Part shown: piece by piece, positions 16,397 to 24,726 of the stretch
Layout: each line of letters begins with the position of its first letter
Numbering within the stretch: the first letter of the stretch is position 1
From: Streptomyces sp. JJ36
Lineage (GTDB): Bacteria > Actinomycetota > Actinomycetes > Streptomycetales > Streptomycetaceae
Assembly: GCF_021696945.1 (NCBI RefSeq)
Contig: NZ_JACYHE010000035.1
Location: 1-57,343 of the forward strand
Length of the DNA: 57,343 nt
Direction: 5' to 3'
Position numbers and translations under genes: made by a program
Notes under the pieces: model-generated
Told to the model about the DNA's origin: nothing
Databases searched by the model: none
What the model saw: only the letters and a program-made list of their open reading frames with translations

Positions 16397-17785
16397 ATGC
16401 CTTCTGCTGATACCAGGGCGTCCACCGGGGGAGTGGGCGCCGCCTCCGACGTTCCCGCCTCCGGCCGCGTGTCCCGCTCCGCACCCCGTGCCACCTCCGG
16501 TGCCGGCGCCTCCGGCGCGGCTGCCGGTTCCGGCGTTCCCGCCGATCCCACCGTGTCGACCGAGTCGACCAAGCTGCGGCCCGGCGACCCCGGATACCGC
16601 CGCCTGAGCCTGGCGCTCTTCGCCGCCGGGCTGGTCGCCTTCGGACTGCTCTACTCCACCCAGGCGCTGCTGCCCGCGCTCTCCGCGGACCTGGGTGTCA
16701 CCGCCGGCCGCGCGAGCTGGACGGTCTCCGGCGCCACCCTCGGGCTGGCGTGCGCCGTGCTGCCGCTGAGCGTGCTCTCCGAGCGCTTCGGCCGCCGCCG
16801 GGTGATGACCCTCTCCCTGACCCTCGCGGTGGGCCTGGCGCTGCTGATGCCGCTGGCGCCCTCGCTGGGCTGGCTGATCGCGCTGCGGGTGGCGCAGGGC
16901 GTGGCCCTCGCGGGCGTGCCCGCCTCGGCGATGGCCTTCCTCGCCGAGGAGGTGCGGGCCCGCGCGCTGGTCGGCGCGATCGGCCTGTTCGTCGCCGGCA
17001 ACAGCATCGGCGGCATGAGCGGCCGCATCATCACCGGCTGGGCCACCGAGGCCTGGGGCTGGCGCGCCGGGCTGCTGGTGCTGGGCGGCGCCGCCGCGCT
17101 CTGCGCGGTCGCCTACCGCCTGCTGGTGCCCCGCCCGCGGCACTTCCGGCCGGCCTCGGTCCGCCCGCGGGCGGTGGCCCGCACGGTGCGGGAGCAGCTC
17201 GCGAACCCGCTGCTGCTCCGGCTCTACGCCATCGGCATGCTCTTCATGACCGTCTTCGGCGCGGTCTACACCGTCGTCGGCTACCGCCTGGTCCATCAGC
17301 CGTTCGGGCTCTCCCAGGGGCTGGCCGGGTCGATCTTCGTGATCTACCTGGTGGGCACGGTCTCCTCCGCGGCGGCCGGCACGCTCCACGCCCGGCTGGG
17401 CCGGCGCGGCGCGCTCTACCTGGCGATCGGCACCACGGCCACCGGTCTGCTGCTGTCGCTCGCGGAGAACCTGCTCGCGGTGGCCGGCGGCCTGGTGCTG
17501 ATCACCGCCGGCTTCTTCGCGGGGCACGCGGTCGCCTCCGGGTCAGTGAGCCGTACGGCGACCACCGGCCGCGCGCAGGCTTCCGCGCTCTACCAGATGG
17601 CGTACTACCTGGGCAGTTCGCTGGGCGGCGCGCTGGGCGCCTTCGCCTACGCTGCGGCGGGCTGGCCGGCCACGGCCGCCTTCGCGCTCACCGCGCTGGT
17701 GGCGGCGGCGGGCATCACGCTGTACGCCACCCGCCGCGCGGTCGCCGAGCGCCGCGCGGTGGCCCTGGCGGCCGCCGGGCGCTGA
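16397..17785 (+). CDS. MFS transporter (YnfM/arabinose-efflux-like)
   Basis: 462 residues from an ATG at 16397. The first 65 residues are Ser/Ala/Gly-rich and cytoplasmic, then about 12 hydrophobic segments. The inter-TM2/3 motif 'LSERFGRRRVMTLSL' is the MFS signature, and 'LRVAQGVALAGVPASAMAFL' matches TM4 of the drug/sugar-efflux branch. It is divergent from a LysR regulator, so probably an inducible exporter. Substrate unknown. Confidence 0.9.
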   Translation: MPSADTRASTGGVGAASDVPASGRVSRSAPRATSGAGASGAAAGSGVPADPTVSTESTKLRPGDPGYRRLSLALFAAGLVAFGLLYSTQALLPALSADLGVTAGRASWTVSGATLGLACAVLPLSVLSERFGRRRVMTLSLTLAVGLALLMPLAPSLGWLIALRVAQGVALAGVPASAMAFLAEEVRARALVGAIGLFVAGNSIGGMSGRIITGWATEAWGWRAGLLVLGGAAALCAVAYRLLVPRPRHFRPASVRPRAVARTVREQLANPLLLRLYAIGMLFMTVFGAVYTVVGYRLVHQPFGLSQGLAGSIFVIYLVGTVSSAAAGTLHARLGRRGALYLAIGTTATGLLLSLAENLLAVAGGLVLITAGFFAGHAVASGSVSRTATTGRAQASALYQMAYYLGSSLGGALGAFAYAAAGWPATAAFALTALVAAAGITLYATRRAVAERRAVALAAAGR

Positions 17786-17789
17786 ACTC

Positions 17790-17824
17790 CCGGGTTCGGG
17801 GCCGCGTCACGGCCCCGCACCCGG
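17790..17824. terminator. Bidirectional hairpin terminator
   Basis: Nested perfect pairing: CCGGGT (17790-17795) with ACCCGG (17819-17824), and GGGGCCG (17798-17804) with CGGCCCC (17810-17816), loop CGTCA. It sits between the convergent MFS and Uma2-family genes. Confidence 0.7.
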
Positions 17825-17844
17825 CCCGTCCGCCTGTCCACCCG

Positions 17845-18435
17845 TCAGCCCGCCGGGAAGCTCCCCGTGTCGAGCTCCAGGCCGAAGGGCTCCGGAATCC
17901 GGAGCGTCCGCCCGAACTCCACGGAGTCGAGCACCCGGTAGGTGCTGTCCTCGGGCTCCCCGAAGAGGGTGGCGGTGGGCTTCCCCGAGTGCCACGGGTC
18001 GAGCAGCAGATACAGCTCCACGCCCGCCTGCGCATAGCCGTGGACCTTGCTGATGCGGTCGTGGTTGGCGTTGTCGCGGGAGGTGATCTCCACGACGAGC
18101 CTCGCCTCCCCGGCAGGGATGCGGTTCCCCGGGGCTTCGAGGGCGGTGCTCGGGACGACGGCGAGATCCGGGATGTAGAGCCCGGCGGAGTCCGGGACGG
18201 ACAGGCCTCGGGTCTGAACGATCTCCCACTCGTCCGGGAGCGTGCGGTAGAGCAGCCGCTGGAGGCGGGCAGCCGTCAGGTTGTGCGCGTTCGCGGGCGG
18301 GGGTGCCACGGTGACGATCCCCTCGATGATCTCCACCTTGCAGCCCTCGGGCGCGTCCGTGTCCTCCCACATACGGACGGCGTCGTCCCAGCCGAAGCCG
18401 TCGTCCGGCCGGTAGTCGACGGGGAGTGCGGTCAT
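17845..18435 (-). CDS. Uma2-family (DUF820) endonuclease-like protein
   Basis: 196 residues from an ATG at 18435. Restriction-endonuclease-like core: 'CKVEIIEGIVTVAPPP' near the N-terminus, then 'LYIPDLAVVPS' and 'ARLVVEITSRDNANHD', which supply the PD-(D/E)xK residues, and 'KVHGYAQAGVELYLLLDP'. Uma2 proteins are very abundant in Streptomyces and cyanobacteria; no cellular function is established. It lies downstream of deoA behind a terminator and probably is not part of the deo operon. Confidence 0.88.
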   Translation of the reverse strand: MTALPVDYRPDDGFGWDDAVRMWEDTDAPEGCKVEIIEGIVTVAPPPANAHNLTAARLQRLLYRTLPDEWEIVQTRGLSVPDSAGLYIPDLAVVPSTALEAPGNRIPAGEARLVVEITSRDNANHDRISKVHGYAQAGVELYLLLDPWHSGKPTATLFGEPEDSTYRVLDSVEFGRTLRIPEPFGLELDTGSFPAG

Positions 18436-18474
18436 GGCGGTCTCCTATCGGTGCGTCACCGGCACCATCATGCC

Positions 18475-18508
18475 GAACGGCGCCGGGGGCGAGCCACCGG
18501 CGCCGTTC
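18475..18508. terminator. Terminator of the nucleoside operon
   Basis: Perfect 12-bp stem GAACGGCGCCGG (18475-18486) / CCGGCGCCGTTC (18497-18508) with a 10-nt loop, beginning 23 bp past the deoA stop on the minus strand. Confidence 0.75.
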
Positions 18509-18530
18509 ACCCGAACGAGAGATCCGCAGG

Positions 18531-19805
18531 TCAGGCGATCCGGTCCAGCACCACCGACTCCGGCACGTCCACCGGCCCGGCGCCGATCTCGTAGCCCCCC
18601 TCCAGCGCGGCGAGGGCGTAGTCGAACTTCTCCGGCGTGTCCGTGTGCAGGGTCAGCAGCGGGGCCCCGGCCGTGATCCGGTCGCCCGGCCGGGCGTGCA
18701 GCTCGACGCCCGCACCGGCCTGCACGGGGTCCTCCTTGCGGGCGCGGCCGGCTCCCAGCCGCCAGGCGGCGAGCCCGACGGCGTACGCGTCCAGGGAGCG
18801 CAGCACCCCGGAGTCGCCGGCGCGGACGATGTGCTGTTCGCGGGCGACCGGCAGCGGGGCGTCCGGGTCGCCGCCCTGGGCGGCGATCATGCGGCGCCAG
18901 ACGTCCATCGCGGAGCCGTCCGCGAGGGCCTTGGCCGGGTCGGCGTCCGGCAGGCCCGCGGCGGCCAGCATCTCCCGTGCCAGCGCGAGGGTCAGTTCGA
19001 CCACGTCCGCCGGGCCGCCGCCGGCCAGCACCTCCAGCGACTCGCGGACCTCCAGGGCGTTGCCCGCAGTCCGGCCGAGCGGGGTGGACATGTCGGTGAG
19101 CAGCGCCACGGTGCGCACGCCGTGGTCCGTCCCCAGACCGACCATGGTGGCGGCCAGCTCCCGGGCGTCGTCGAGGTTCTTCATGAAGGCGCCGGAGCCG
19201 ACCTTGACGTCGAGCACCAGCGAACCGGTGCCCTCGGCGATCTTCTTGCTCATGATGGAGCTGGCGATGAGCGGCACGGACTCCACGGTGCCGGTGACGT
19301 CGCGCAGCGCGTAGAGCTTCTTGTCGGCCGGGGCGAGCCCCTCCCCGGCGGCGCAGACGACGGCGCCGGCCGAGTCGAGCTGGGAGAGCATCTCGGCGTT
19401 GCTCAGCGAGGCGCGCCAGCCGGGGATCGACTCCAGCTTGTCCAGGGTGCCGCCGGTGTGGCCGAGACCGCGCCCGGAGAGCTGCGGGACGGCGGCGCCG
19501 CAGGCCGCGACGAGCGGGGCCAGGGGCAGGGTGATCTTGTCGCCGACGCCGCCGGTGGAGTGCTTGTCGGCGGTCGGCCGGGCGAGCGTGGAGAAGTCCA
19601 TCCGCTCGCCGGAGGCGATCATCGCGGCGGTCCAGCGGGCGACCTCCGCACGGGTCATGCCGTTCAGCAGGATCGCCATGGCGAGTGCGGACATCTGTTC
19701 GTCGGCGACCGCGCCGCGGGTGTAGGCGTCGATGACCCAGTCGATCTGCTCGTCGCTCAGGGGGTGCCCGTCGCGCTTGGTGCGGATGACGGAGATGGCG
19801 TCCAT
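18531..19805 (-). CDS. deoA: Thymidine phosphorylase
   Basis: 424 residues from an ATG at 19805. It phosphorolyses thymidine and deoxyuridine to base and deoxyribose-1-phosphate. The family signature 'SGRGLGHTGGTLDKLESIPG' is intact, together with 'DKHSTGGVGDK' (phosphate site) and 'DVKVGSGAFMK'. It is the last gene of the minus-strand nucleoside cluster but is separated from cdd by 259 bp containing a terminator and a 24-bp tandem repeat, so part of its expression may come from its own promoter. Confidence 0.95.
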   Translation of the reverse strand: MDAISVIRTKRDGHPLSDEQIDWVIDAYTRGAVADEQMSALAMAILLNGMTRAEVARWTAAMIASGERMDFSTLARPTADKHSTGGVGDKITLPLAPLVAACGAAVPQLSGRGLGHTGGTLDKLESIPGWRASLSNAEMLSQLDSAGAVVCAAGEGLAPADKKLYALRDVTGTVESVPLIASSIMSKKIAEGTGSLVLDVKVGSGAFMKNLDDARELAATMVGLGTDHGVRTVALLTDMSTPLGRTAGNALEVRESLEVLAGGGPADVVELTLALAREMLAAAGLPDADPAKALADGSAMDVWRRMIAAQGGDPDAPLPVAREQHIVRAGDSGVLRSLDAYAVGLAAWRLGAGRARKEDPVQAGAGVELHARPGDRITAGAPLLTLHTDTPEKFDYALAALEGGYEIGAGPVDVPESVVLDRIA

Positions 19806-19850
19806 GAGGGGCGGTCCTTCGTTCGTGCGAGAACTGTTGGGGTGCAGGGG

Positions 19851-19990
19851 CCGGGTGGGCGGGAGCGGAACTGCCCGGGTAGGCGGGAGCGGAACTGCCC
19901 GGGTAGGCGGGAGCGGAACTGCCCGGGTGGGCGGGAGCGGAACTGCCCGGGTGGGCGGGAGCGGAACGGCCCGGGTGGGCGGGAGCCGGG
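19851..19990. repeat. 24-bp tandem repeat between cdd and deoA
   Basis: Five full copies of a 24-bp unit beginning GGGAGCGGAACTGCCC (19861-19884, 19885-19908, 19909-19932, 19933-19956, 19957-19980) are flanked by partial copies. The copies vary only at a G/A in GGTRGGC and one T/G. No coding sequence includes it; it sits 55 bp upstream of the deoA start and could influence its transcription or translation. Confidence 0.9.
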
Positions 19991-20035
19991 CCGCCGTACG
20001 GGGACCCGTCCCGGAGGGCGGAAGGCGACGCCCGG

Positions 20036-20064
20036 CCGGCCGCGGGCCGGTGGCCCGCGGCCGG
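20036..20064. terminator. Hairpin abutting the cdd stop codon
   Basis: Perfect 13-bp stem CCGGCCGCGGGCC / GGCCCGCGGCCGG with a GGT loop, ending one base before the cdd stop codon (minus strand). It should attenuate transcription between cdd and deoA. Confidence 0.75.
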
Positions 20065-20478
20065 TCAGCGGTCCAGGTCCGCCGGGCCGAACGCGTCGGG
20101 CAGCAGCTCGGCGAGCGTACGGACGCCCCCGGCGGTGTCGACCAGCAGGCCCGGACCGCCGTGTTCCCAGAGGAGCTGGCGGCAGCGGCCGCACGGCATC
20201 AGCAGCGCGCCGTGCCGGTCGCAGCAGGTGAAGGCGGTCAGCCGGCCGCCGCCGGTGGCGTGCAGCGCGGAGACCAGACCGCACTCGGCGCAGAGGGCGA
20301 CGCCGTAGGCGGCGTTCTCGACGTTGCAGCCGGTCACCGTGCGGCCGTCGTCGGCCAGCGCGGCCGCGCCGACCGGGAAGCCGGAGTAGGGGGCGTAGGC
20401 CCGGGTCATGGCGTCCCGGGCCTGCTCCCGCAGGGCTTCCCAGTCGACGGCGGGGTCCGCTCCGGGGGGCGGGCTCAC
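20065..20478 (-). CDS. cdd: Cytidine deaminase
   Basis: 137 residues from a GTG at 20478. It deaminates cytidine and deoxycytidine to uridine and deoxyuridine. Motifs: 'YAPYSGFPVGAA', zinc/catalytic 'NVENAAYGVALCAE' and 'MPCGRCRQLLWE', typical of the homotetrameric class. The start overlaps the upstream permease stop by 4 bp (GTGA), so it is translated with the transporter and processes imported pyrimidine nucleosides for DeoA. Confidence 0.95.
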   Translation of the reverse strand: MSPPPGADPAVDWEALREQARDAMTRAYAPYSGFPVGAAALADDGRTVTGCNVENAAYGVALCAECGLVSALHATGGGRLTAFTCCDRHGALLMPCGRCRQLLWEHGGPGLLVDTAGGVRTLAELLPDAFGPADLDR

Positions 20479-21776
20479 GTGCCCTGCCCCTTCCGGTAGG
20501 GCTTGCCGATGGTCTTCGGCACCCGTAGCCGCTGCGTCGCCAGGCACAGCACCAGCAGGGTGGTGAGGTACGGGCTGGCCTCGACGAGCTCGCGGGGCAC
20601 GGTGTCGGTGGTCGCGTACCAGAGGGCGACCAGCACGCCGGAGGCCATGGCCACCATCGCGGACGTCCGCGAGCCCTTGTACAGCTTCCACAGGCCGTAG
20701 CCCACCAGGAGTACCGCGAACACGAGCAGCAGGGCGTGGATCGTCGGGCCGCCGCCGCGGAGCTGGGTGCCGTCCATGAACCCGAAGATACCCGCGCCCA
20801 TGGCGACACCGCCCGGACGCCAGTTGCCGAAGATCATCGTGGCGAGGCCGATGTAGCCGCGACCGCCGGTCTGACCCTCCTGGTAGTAATGCACGTAGAG
20901 GGCGAGGAAGGCGCCGCCGAGCCCGGCGAGGGCGCCGGAGACGGTGATCGCCGCGTACTTGTACCGGTAGACGTTCACGCCCAGCGACTCCGCGGCGACG
21001 GGGTTCTCACCGCAGGAACGCAGCCGCAGGCCGAAGGAGGAGCGCCACAGCACGAAGAAGGTGAGGACGAACAGCCCGGCGGCGAGCAGCGTCAGCCAGG
21101 ACACGCTGTCCACGGCTGCGCGCGCGATGCCGGCCGCGTCCGACAGGAAGAACCAGTCCTGCCTCTCCAGCGAGCCCAGCCAGTCGGCCAGCAGGGGCAC
21201 CGAGAACTGCGACATGTCGTCGATCTTGGGCGACTGCCGGTCGTTCCCGCCGACCGCCGCGGCCTCGCTGCCCGGCGCCGCGAACCACAGCTTCGCGAGG
21301 AACTGGGTGAGTCCGAGGGCGAGGATATTCACGGCCACACCCGAGACGATGTGGTCCACGCCGAACGTGACGGTGGCCAGAGCGTGGATCAGGCCGCCGA
21401 GCGCACCGCCGAGCAGGCCGGCGACGACGGCCGCCCAGGGCCCGTACTGCCAGCCGATCCAGCCGGCGGCGAAGGTGCCCATCACCATCATGCCCTCGAG
21501 GCCGATGTTGATCACGCCGGCCCGTTCGGACCACAGCCCGCCGAGGCCGGCGAGGCCGATGGGCACCGCCCAGCTCAGGGCGGTGGAGTAGACGCCGAAA
21601 CCGGTGATGCCCTCGACGCCGGTGATCACACGCAGCGCCGACAGCAGCAGCAGACCCCCGGCGATGATCAGCAGGATCCAGGGCCAGGTCAGCCTGCGGC
21701 GCTGCTTCCGTGCGCTCTGCGCGCGACCGCGCTCGGTCAGCGACTCCGAGAACTTGGCGGAGAGGTTCGTGCTCAC
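20475..21776 (-). CDS. Nucleoside ABC transporter permease (second)
   Basis: 433 residues from a GTG at 21776 that overlaps the preceding permease stop by 4 bp. About 10 hydrophobic segments, with the BPD-transp-2 features 'LWSERAGVINIGLEGMMVMG' and 'GENPVAAESLGVNVYRYKY'. It matches the shorter YufQ/NupQ-like partner of BMP-linked transporters, although it has an unusually long loop (about 220-270) between membrane segments. It forms the heterodimeric channel with the gene product of 21773-22894. Confidence 0.92.
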   Translation of the reverse strand: MSTNLSAKFSESLTERGRAQSARKQRRRLTWPWILLIIAGGLLLLSALRVITGVEGITGFGVYSTALSWAVPIGLAGLGGLWSERAGVINIGLEGMMVMGTFAAGWIGWQYGPWAAVVAGLLGGALGGLIHALATVTFGVDHIVSGVAVNILALGLTQFLAKLWFAAPGSEAAAVGGNDRQSPKIDDMSQFSVPLLADWLGSLERQDWFFLSDAAGIARAAVDSVSWLTLLAAGLFVLTFFVLWRSSFGLRLRSCGENPVAAESLGVNVYRYKYAAITVSGALAGLGGAFLALYVHYYQEGQTGGRGYIGLATMIFGNWRPGGVAMGAGIFGFMDGTQLRGGGPTIHALLLVFAVLLVGYGLWKLYKGSRTSAMVAMASGVLVALWYATTDTVPRELVEASPYLTTLLVLCLATQRLRVPKTIGKPYRKGQGT

Positions 21777-22894
21777 GCGGACACCTCCGCCTTGTCGTTG
21801 TTCCGGGCGTTCCGGGCCTGCTTGGCGAGCTGCTCGCCGACGGCGCGCTGCTGACGGCGGAGGCCGTAGCGCCGGACGAGTTCGTAGGCGATGACCACGC
21901 AGAGGACGATGACGCCCTTCATGACCTCGACGGTCTCCTGCGCGTAGTCCTCGAGCTGGATGTAGGCGCCGGTACGGTCGAGGAAGCCCCACAGCAGCGC
22001 GGCGAAGGCCATGCCCACGGCGTTGTTACGGCCGAGCAGGGCGAGGGCGATGCCGGTGAAGCCGATGCCGGTGGGGAAGTCGTTGCCGTAGTTGTGCGCC
22101 TCGCCCAGCAGGATGGGCATGCCCACCAGGCCGGCTGCGGCGCCGGAGAGGACCATCGAGGTGACGACCATCCGCTTGACGTCGACTCCGCTGGCCTGGG
22201 CGGCCGTCTCGGAGCCGCCGACCGCACGCAGGTCGAAGCCGAAGCGGGTGCGGTTGAGCATGAACCAGTAGCCGAAGCCGACGGCCGCGGCGATGAAGAC
22301 GAAGCCGTTGATCTCGTCGGGGGTCGTCGGCAGGAAGAAGATGTGGCTGGACTCGGGGATGTCCGGCGTGTGGAAGATGTTGCCGTCCTTCACCGCCAGC
22401 CGGCCCTCCTGCAGGAAGTAGCCGATGAGCGAGGCCGCGATGAAGTTGAGCATGATCGTGGTGATGACCTCGCTGACGCCCCGGGTCACCTTGAGGAAGC
22501 CCGCGATGCCGGACCACACCGCGCCGACCACCACCGCGATGAGCAGGATGAGCGGGATCTGCACCACGCCGGGCAGCGTCAGCGCGCCGCCCACGACCGC
22601 GGCGAAGAACGCGGCGATGCGGTACTGGCCGTCGACACCGATGTTGAAGAGGTTCATCCGGAAGCCGATGGCCACGGCCAGCGCGGACAGGTAGTACGGG
22701 ATCGCCTTGTTGATGATCCAGACCTGGCTGTCGCTCTTGGAGCCGTAGTCCACCATCAGCGTGTAGGCGCCGATGGGGTCCTTGCCGGTCGCCAGCATGA
22801 TCAGCGAGGTGATGACGAGCGCGGCGACGAGTGCCAGGACCGGAGCGGCGATGCCGAGTATCAGCCGGTTCTTGTCGATCTTCAGGGACTTCAC
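21773..22894 (-). CDS. Nucleoside ABC transporter permease (first)
   Basis: 373 residues from a GTG at 22894 overlapping the ATPase stop by 4 bp. Hydrophobic segments throughout, with 'GFRMNLFNIGVDGQYRIAAF' and 'SEVITTIMLNFIAASLIGYF', typical of the YufP/NupP-like permease of BMP-type nucleoside importers. Translationally coupled on both sides, so stoichiometric assembly with the ATPase and second permease is likely. Confidence 0.92.
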   Translation of the reverse strand: MKSLKIDKNRLILGIAAPVLALVAALVITSLIMLATGKDPIGAYTLMVDYGSKSDSQVWIINKAIPYYLSALAVAIGFRMNLFNIGVDGQYRIAAFFAAVVGGALTLPGVVQIPLILLIAVVVGAVWSGIAGFLKVTRGVSEVITTIMLNFIAASLIGYFLQEGRLAVKDGNIFHTPDIPESSHIFFLPTTPDEINGFVFIAAAVGFGYWFMLNRTRFGFDLRAVGGSETAAQASGVDVKRMVVTSMVLSGAAAGLVGMPILLGEAHNYGNDFPTGIGFTGIALALLGRNNAVGMAFAALLWGFLDRTGAYIQLEDYAQETVEVMKGVIVLCVVIAYELVRRYGLRRQQRAVGEQLAKQARNARNNDKAEVSA

Positions 22895-24501
22895 CGCTGG
22901 TCGCCCTCCTCGCCGGTCTCGTCCTCCACACCCGTGGCGGAGCCGCTGCCGGATGCCTCGAGGTGGCCGCTGGCGGCGCCGGTCATGGCGGAGCCCAGCT
23001 CCTCGGGGGTGATGGTGGCGGGGTCCGCGTCCGCGACCAGCCGGCCGCGGTACATCACCCGCAGGGTGTCGGAGAGCCCGATCAGCTCGTCCAGGTCGGC
23101 GGAGATGAGCAGCACCGCGAGGCCCTCGTGGCGGGCCTCGCGTATCTGGTCCCAGATCTGCGCCTGCGCGCCGACGTCCACGCCGCGGGTGGGGTGGGCG
23201 GCGATGAGCAGCTTGGGGTGGTGGCTCATCTCCCGGCCGACGATCAGCTTCTGCTGGTTGCCGCCGGAGAGGCTGGCCGCGGTGACCTCGATGCCGGGCG
23301 TCCGGACGTCGTAGTCGGTGACGATGCGCTCGGTGTCCTTGCGGGCGGCTGCGATGTCGAGGACGCCGAGGGGCCCGCCCTTGCTGTTCGGGGCCTCGGT
23401 GACGTGGCCCAGCATGCGGTTCTCCCACAGCGGGGAGGCGAGCAGCAGGCCGTGCCGGTGACGGTCCTCGGGGATGTAGCCGATGCCGCCCTCGCGCCGG
23501 GCGCGGGTGGGGCGGTGGGAGATGTCCTCGCCGTCGAGGGTGACGGTGCCGCCGTCCGGGTCGCGCAGGCCCATCACGGCCTCGACCAGCTCGGCCTGCC
23601 CGTTGCCCTCGACACCGGCGACGCCCAGCACCTCGCCCTTGTGGATGGTGAAGGTGATGCCGTCGAGCACGGCGCGGACGCCGCCGTCCGGGTCGGTGGC
23701 GGAGAGGTGCAGGTCCTCGACCTTCAGCATCTCCACGTCGGTGACGGTGGACTCGCGGGTCTCCGGGGACGGCAGCTCACTGCCGACCATGAGTTCGGCG
23801 AGCTGCTTGGGGGTGGTCTCGTCCGGCTGCACGGCGGCGACCGTGGTGCCGCGCCGGATCACCGTGATGTCGTCGGCGACGGTGAGCACCTCGCCCAGCT
23901 TGTGCGAGATGAAGATGACGGTGAGGCCCTCGGCCTTGAGTTCGCGCAGGTTGTCGAAGAGCGCGTCGACCTCCTGCGGCACGAGCACGGCCGTCGGCTC
24001 GTCGAGGATGAGCGTCCGGGCGCCTCGGTAGAGGACCTTGAGGATCTCCAGGCGCTGCCGGTCGGCGACGCCGAGCTCCTCGACGAGCACGTCCGGGCGT
24101 ATCGCCAGGCCGTACGCGTCGGACAGCTCCATGATCTTCTTGCGGGCGCCGCCGCCGATGCCGTACAGCTTCTCGGCGCCGAGGACGACGTTCTCCTGCA
24201 CCGTGAGGTTGTCGGCGAGCATGAAGTGCTGGTGCACCATGCCGATGCCGCGCGCGATGGCGTCGGCCGGGGTGCGGAAGGAGACCTTCTCGCCGTCGAC
24301 GGTGATGGTGCCCTCGTCCGGCGGCTGCATGCCGTAGAGGATCTTCATCAGGGTGGACTTGCCGGCGCCGTTCTCCCCGACGAGGGCGTGCACGGTGCCG
24401 CGGCGGACGGTGATGTCGATGTCGTGGTTGGCCACGACACCCGGGAACCGTTTGGTGATGCCGTGGAGCTCCACGGCCGGCGCGGCGCCTGCTGGGGTCA
24501 C
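22891..24501 (-). CDS. Nucleoside ABC transporter ATPase, two ABC domains
   Basis: 536 residues if started at the GTG at 24501. First ABC domain: Walker A 'GENGAGKST', Walker B 'LILDEPTAVL'. Second: degenerate Walker A 'GVEGNGQAEL', signature 'LSGGNQQKLIVGRE', as in YufO/NupO and RbsA-like double ATPases. Homology starts at 'VELHGITKRFPGVVANHDID'. The frame stays open back to an ATG at 24693, but that start would put the palindromic operator and a terminator-like hairpin inside the gene, so I prefer a start near 24501 even though no good ribosome binding site is seen there. Confidence 0.9.
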   Translation of the reverse strand: MTPAGAAPAVELHGITKRFPGVVANHDIDITVRRGTVHALVGENGAGKSTLMKILYGMQPPDEGTITVDGEKVSFRTPADAIARGIGMVHQHFMLADNLTVQENVVLGAEKLYGIGGGARKKIMELSDAYGLAIRPDVLVEELGVADRQRLEILKVLYRGARTLILDEPTAVLVPQEVDALFDNLRELKAEGLTVIFISHKLGEVLTVADDITVIRRGTTVAAVQPDETTPKQLAELMVGSELPSPETRESTVTDVEMLKVEDLHLSATDPDGGVRAVLDGITFTIHKGEVLGVAGVEGNGQAELVEAVMGLRDPDGGTVTLDGEDISHRPTRARREGGIGYIPEDRHRHGLLLASPLWENRMLGHVTEAPNSKGGPLGVLDIAAARKDTERIVTDYDVRTPGIEVTAASLSGGNQQKLIVGREMSHHPKLLIAAHPTRGVDVGAQAQIWDQIREARHEGLAVLLISADLDELIGLSDTLRVMYRGRLVADADPATITPEELGSAMTGAASGHLEASGSGSATGVEDETGEEGDQR

Positions 24502-24613
24502 GCTGCCGGCCGGCGGGCTGCTGCTGGACGCTTGGATGACGCACTCTCCTCGAGGGGACCGGGCGAAGGAGTGAAGGATGGGGCGGAAGTGACGGTATCG
24601 CGTGACCGTCGCG

Positions 24614-24625
24614 CTACGCGCGTAG
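24614..24625. promoter_or_regulatory. Candidate nucleoside-regulon operator, transporter ATPase
   Basis: Perfect palindrome CTACGCGCGTAG, identical to that before add. It lies between the BMP gene and the ATPase gene and implies a promoter for the ATPase-permease-permease-cdd unit separate from the BMP promoter. Confidence 0.65.
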
Positions 24626-24642
24626 CATCCCCCCGAGAAAGC

Positions 24643-24686
24643 GGGCCCGGAGCGGAGGGTGCCGCTGCACCCTCCACGCCGGGCCC
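24643..24686. terminator. Hairpin between BMP and ATPase genes
   Basis: Outer stem GGGCCCGG (24643-24650) / CCGGGCCC (24679-24686) and inner stem GGAGGGTG (24654-24661) / CACCCTCC (24668-24675), with symmetric 3-nt internal bulges. It is 41 bp past the BMP stop, so it likely ends or attenuates the BMP transcript, leaving abundant binding protein and less transporter. Confidence 0.7.
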
Positions 24687-24726
24687 ACGCCATGCGGGCC
24701 TGCCGGCCCGTCAGCGGCGGACCCGC

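Noticed and set aside
19851..19990. Regular repeats that might be read as a CRISPR array
   Set aside because: The 24-bp units are directly adjacent with no spacers, and no cas genes are present; it is a simple tandem repeat.
22891..24693. Longer ATPase reading frame starting at the ATG at 24693
   Set aside because: The extra 64 residues are not ABC-like and contain the palindromic operator and part of a terminator hairpin; a start near 24501 fits the family better.
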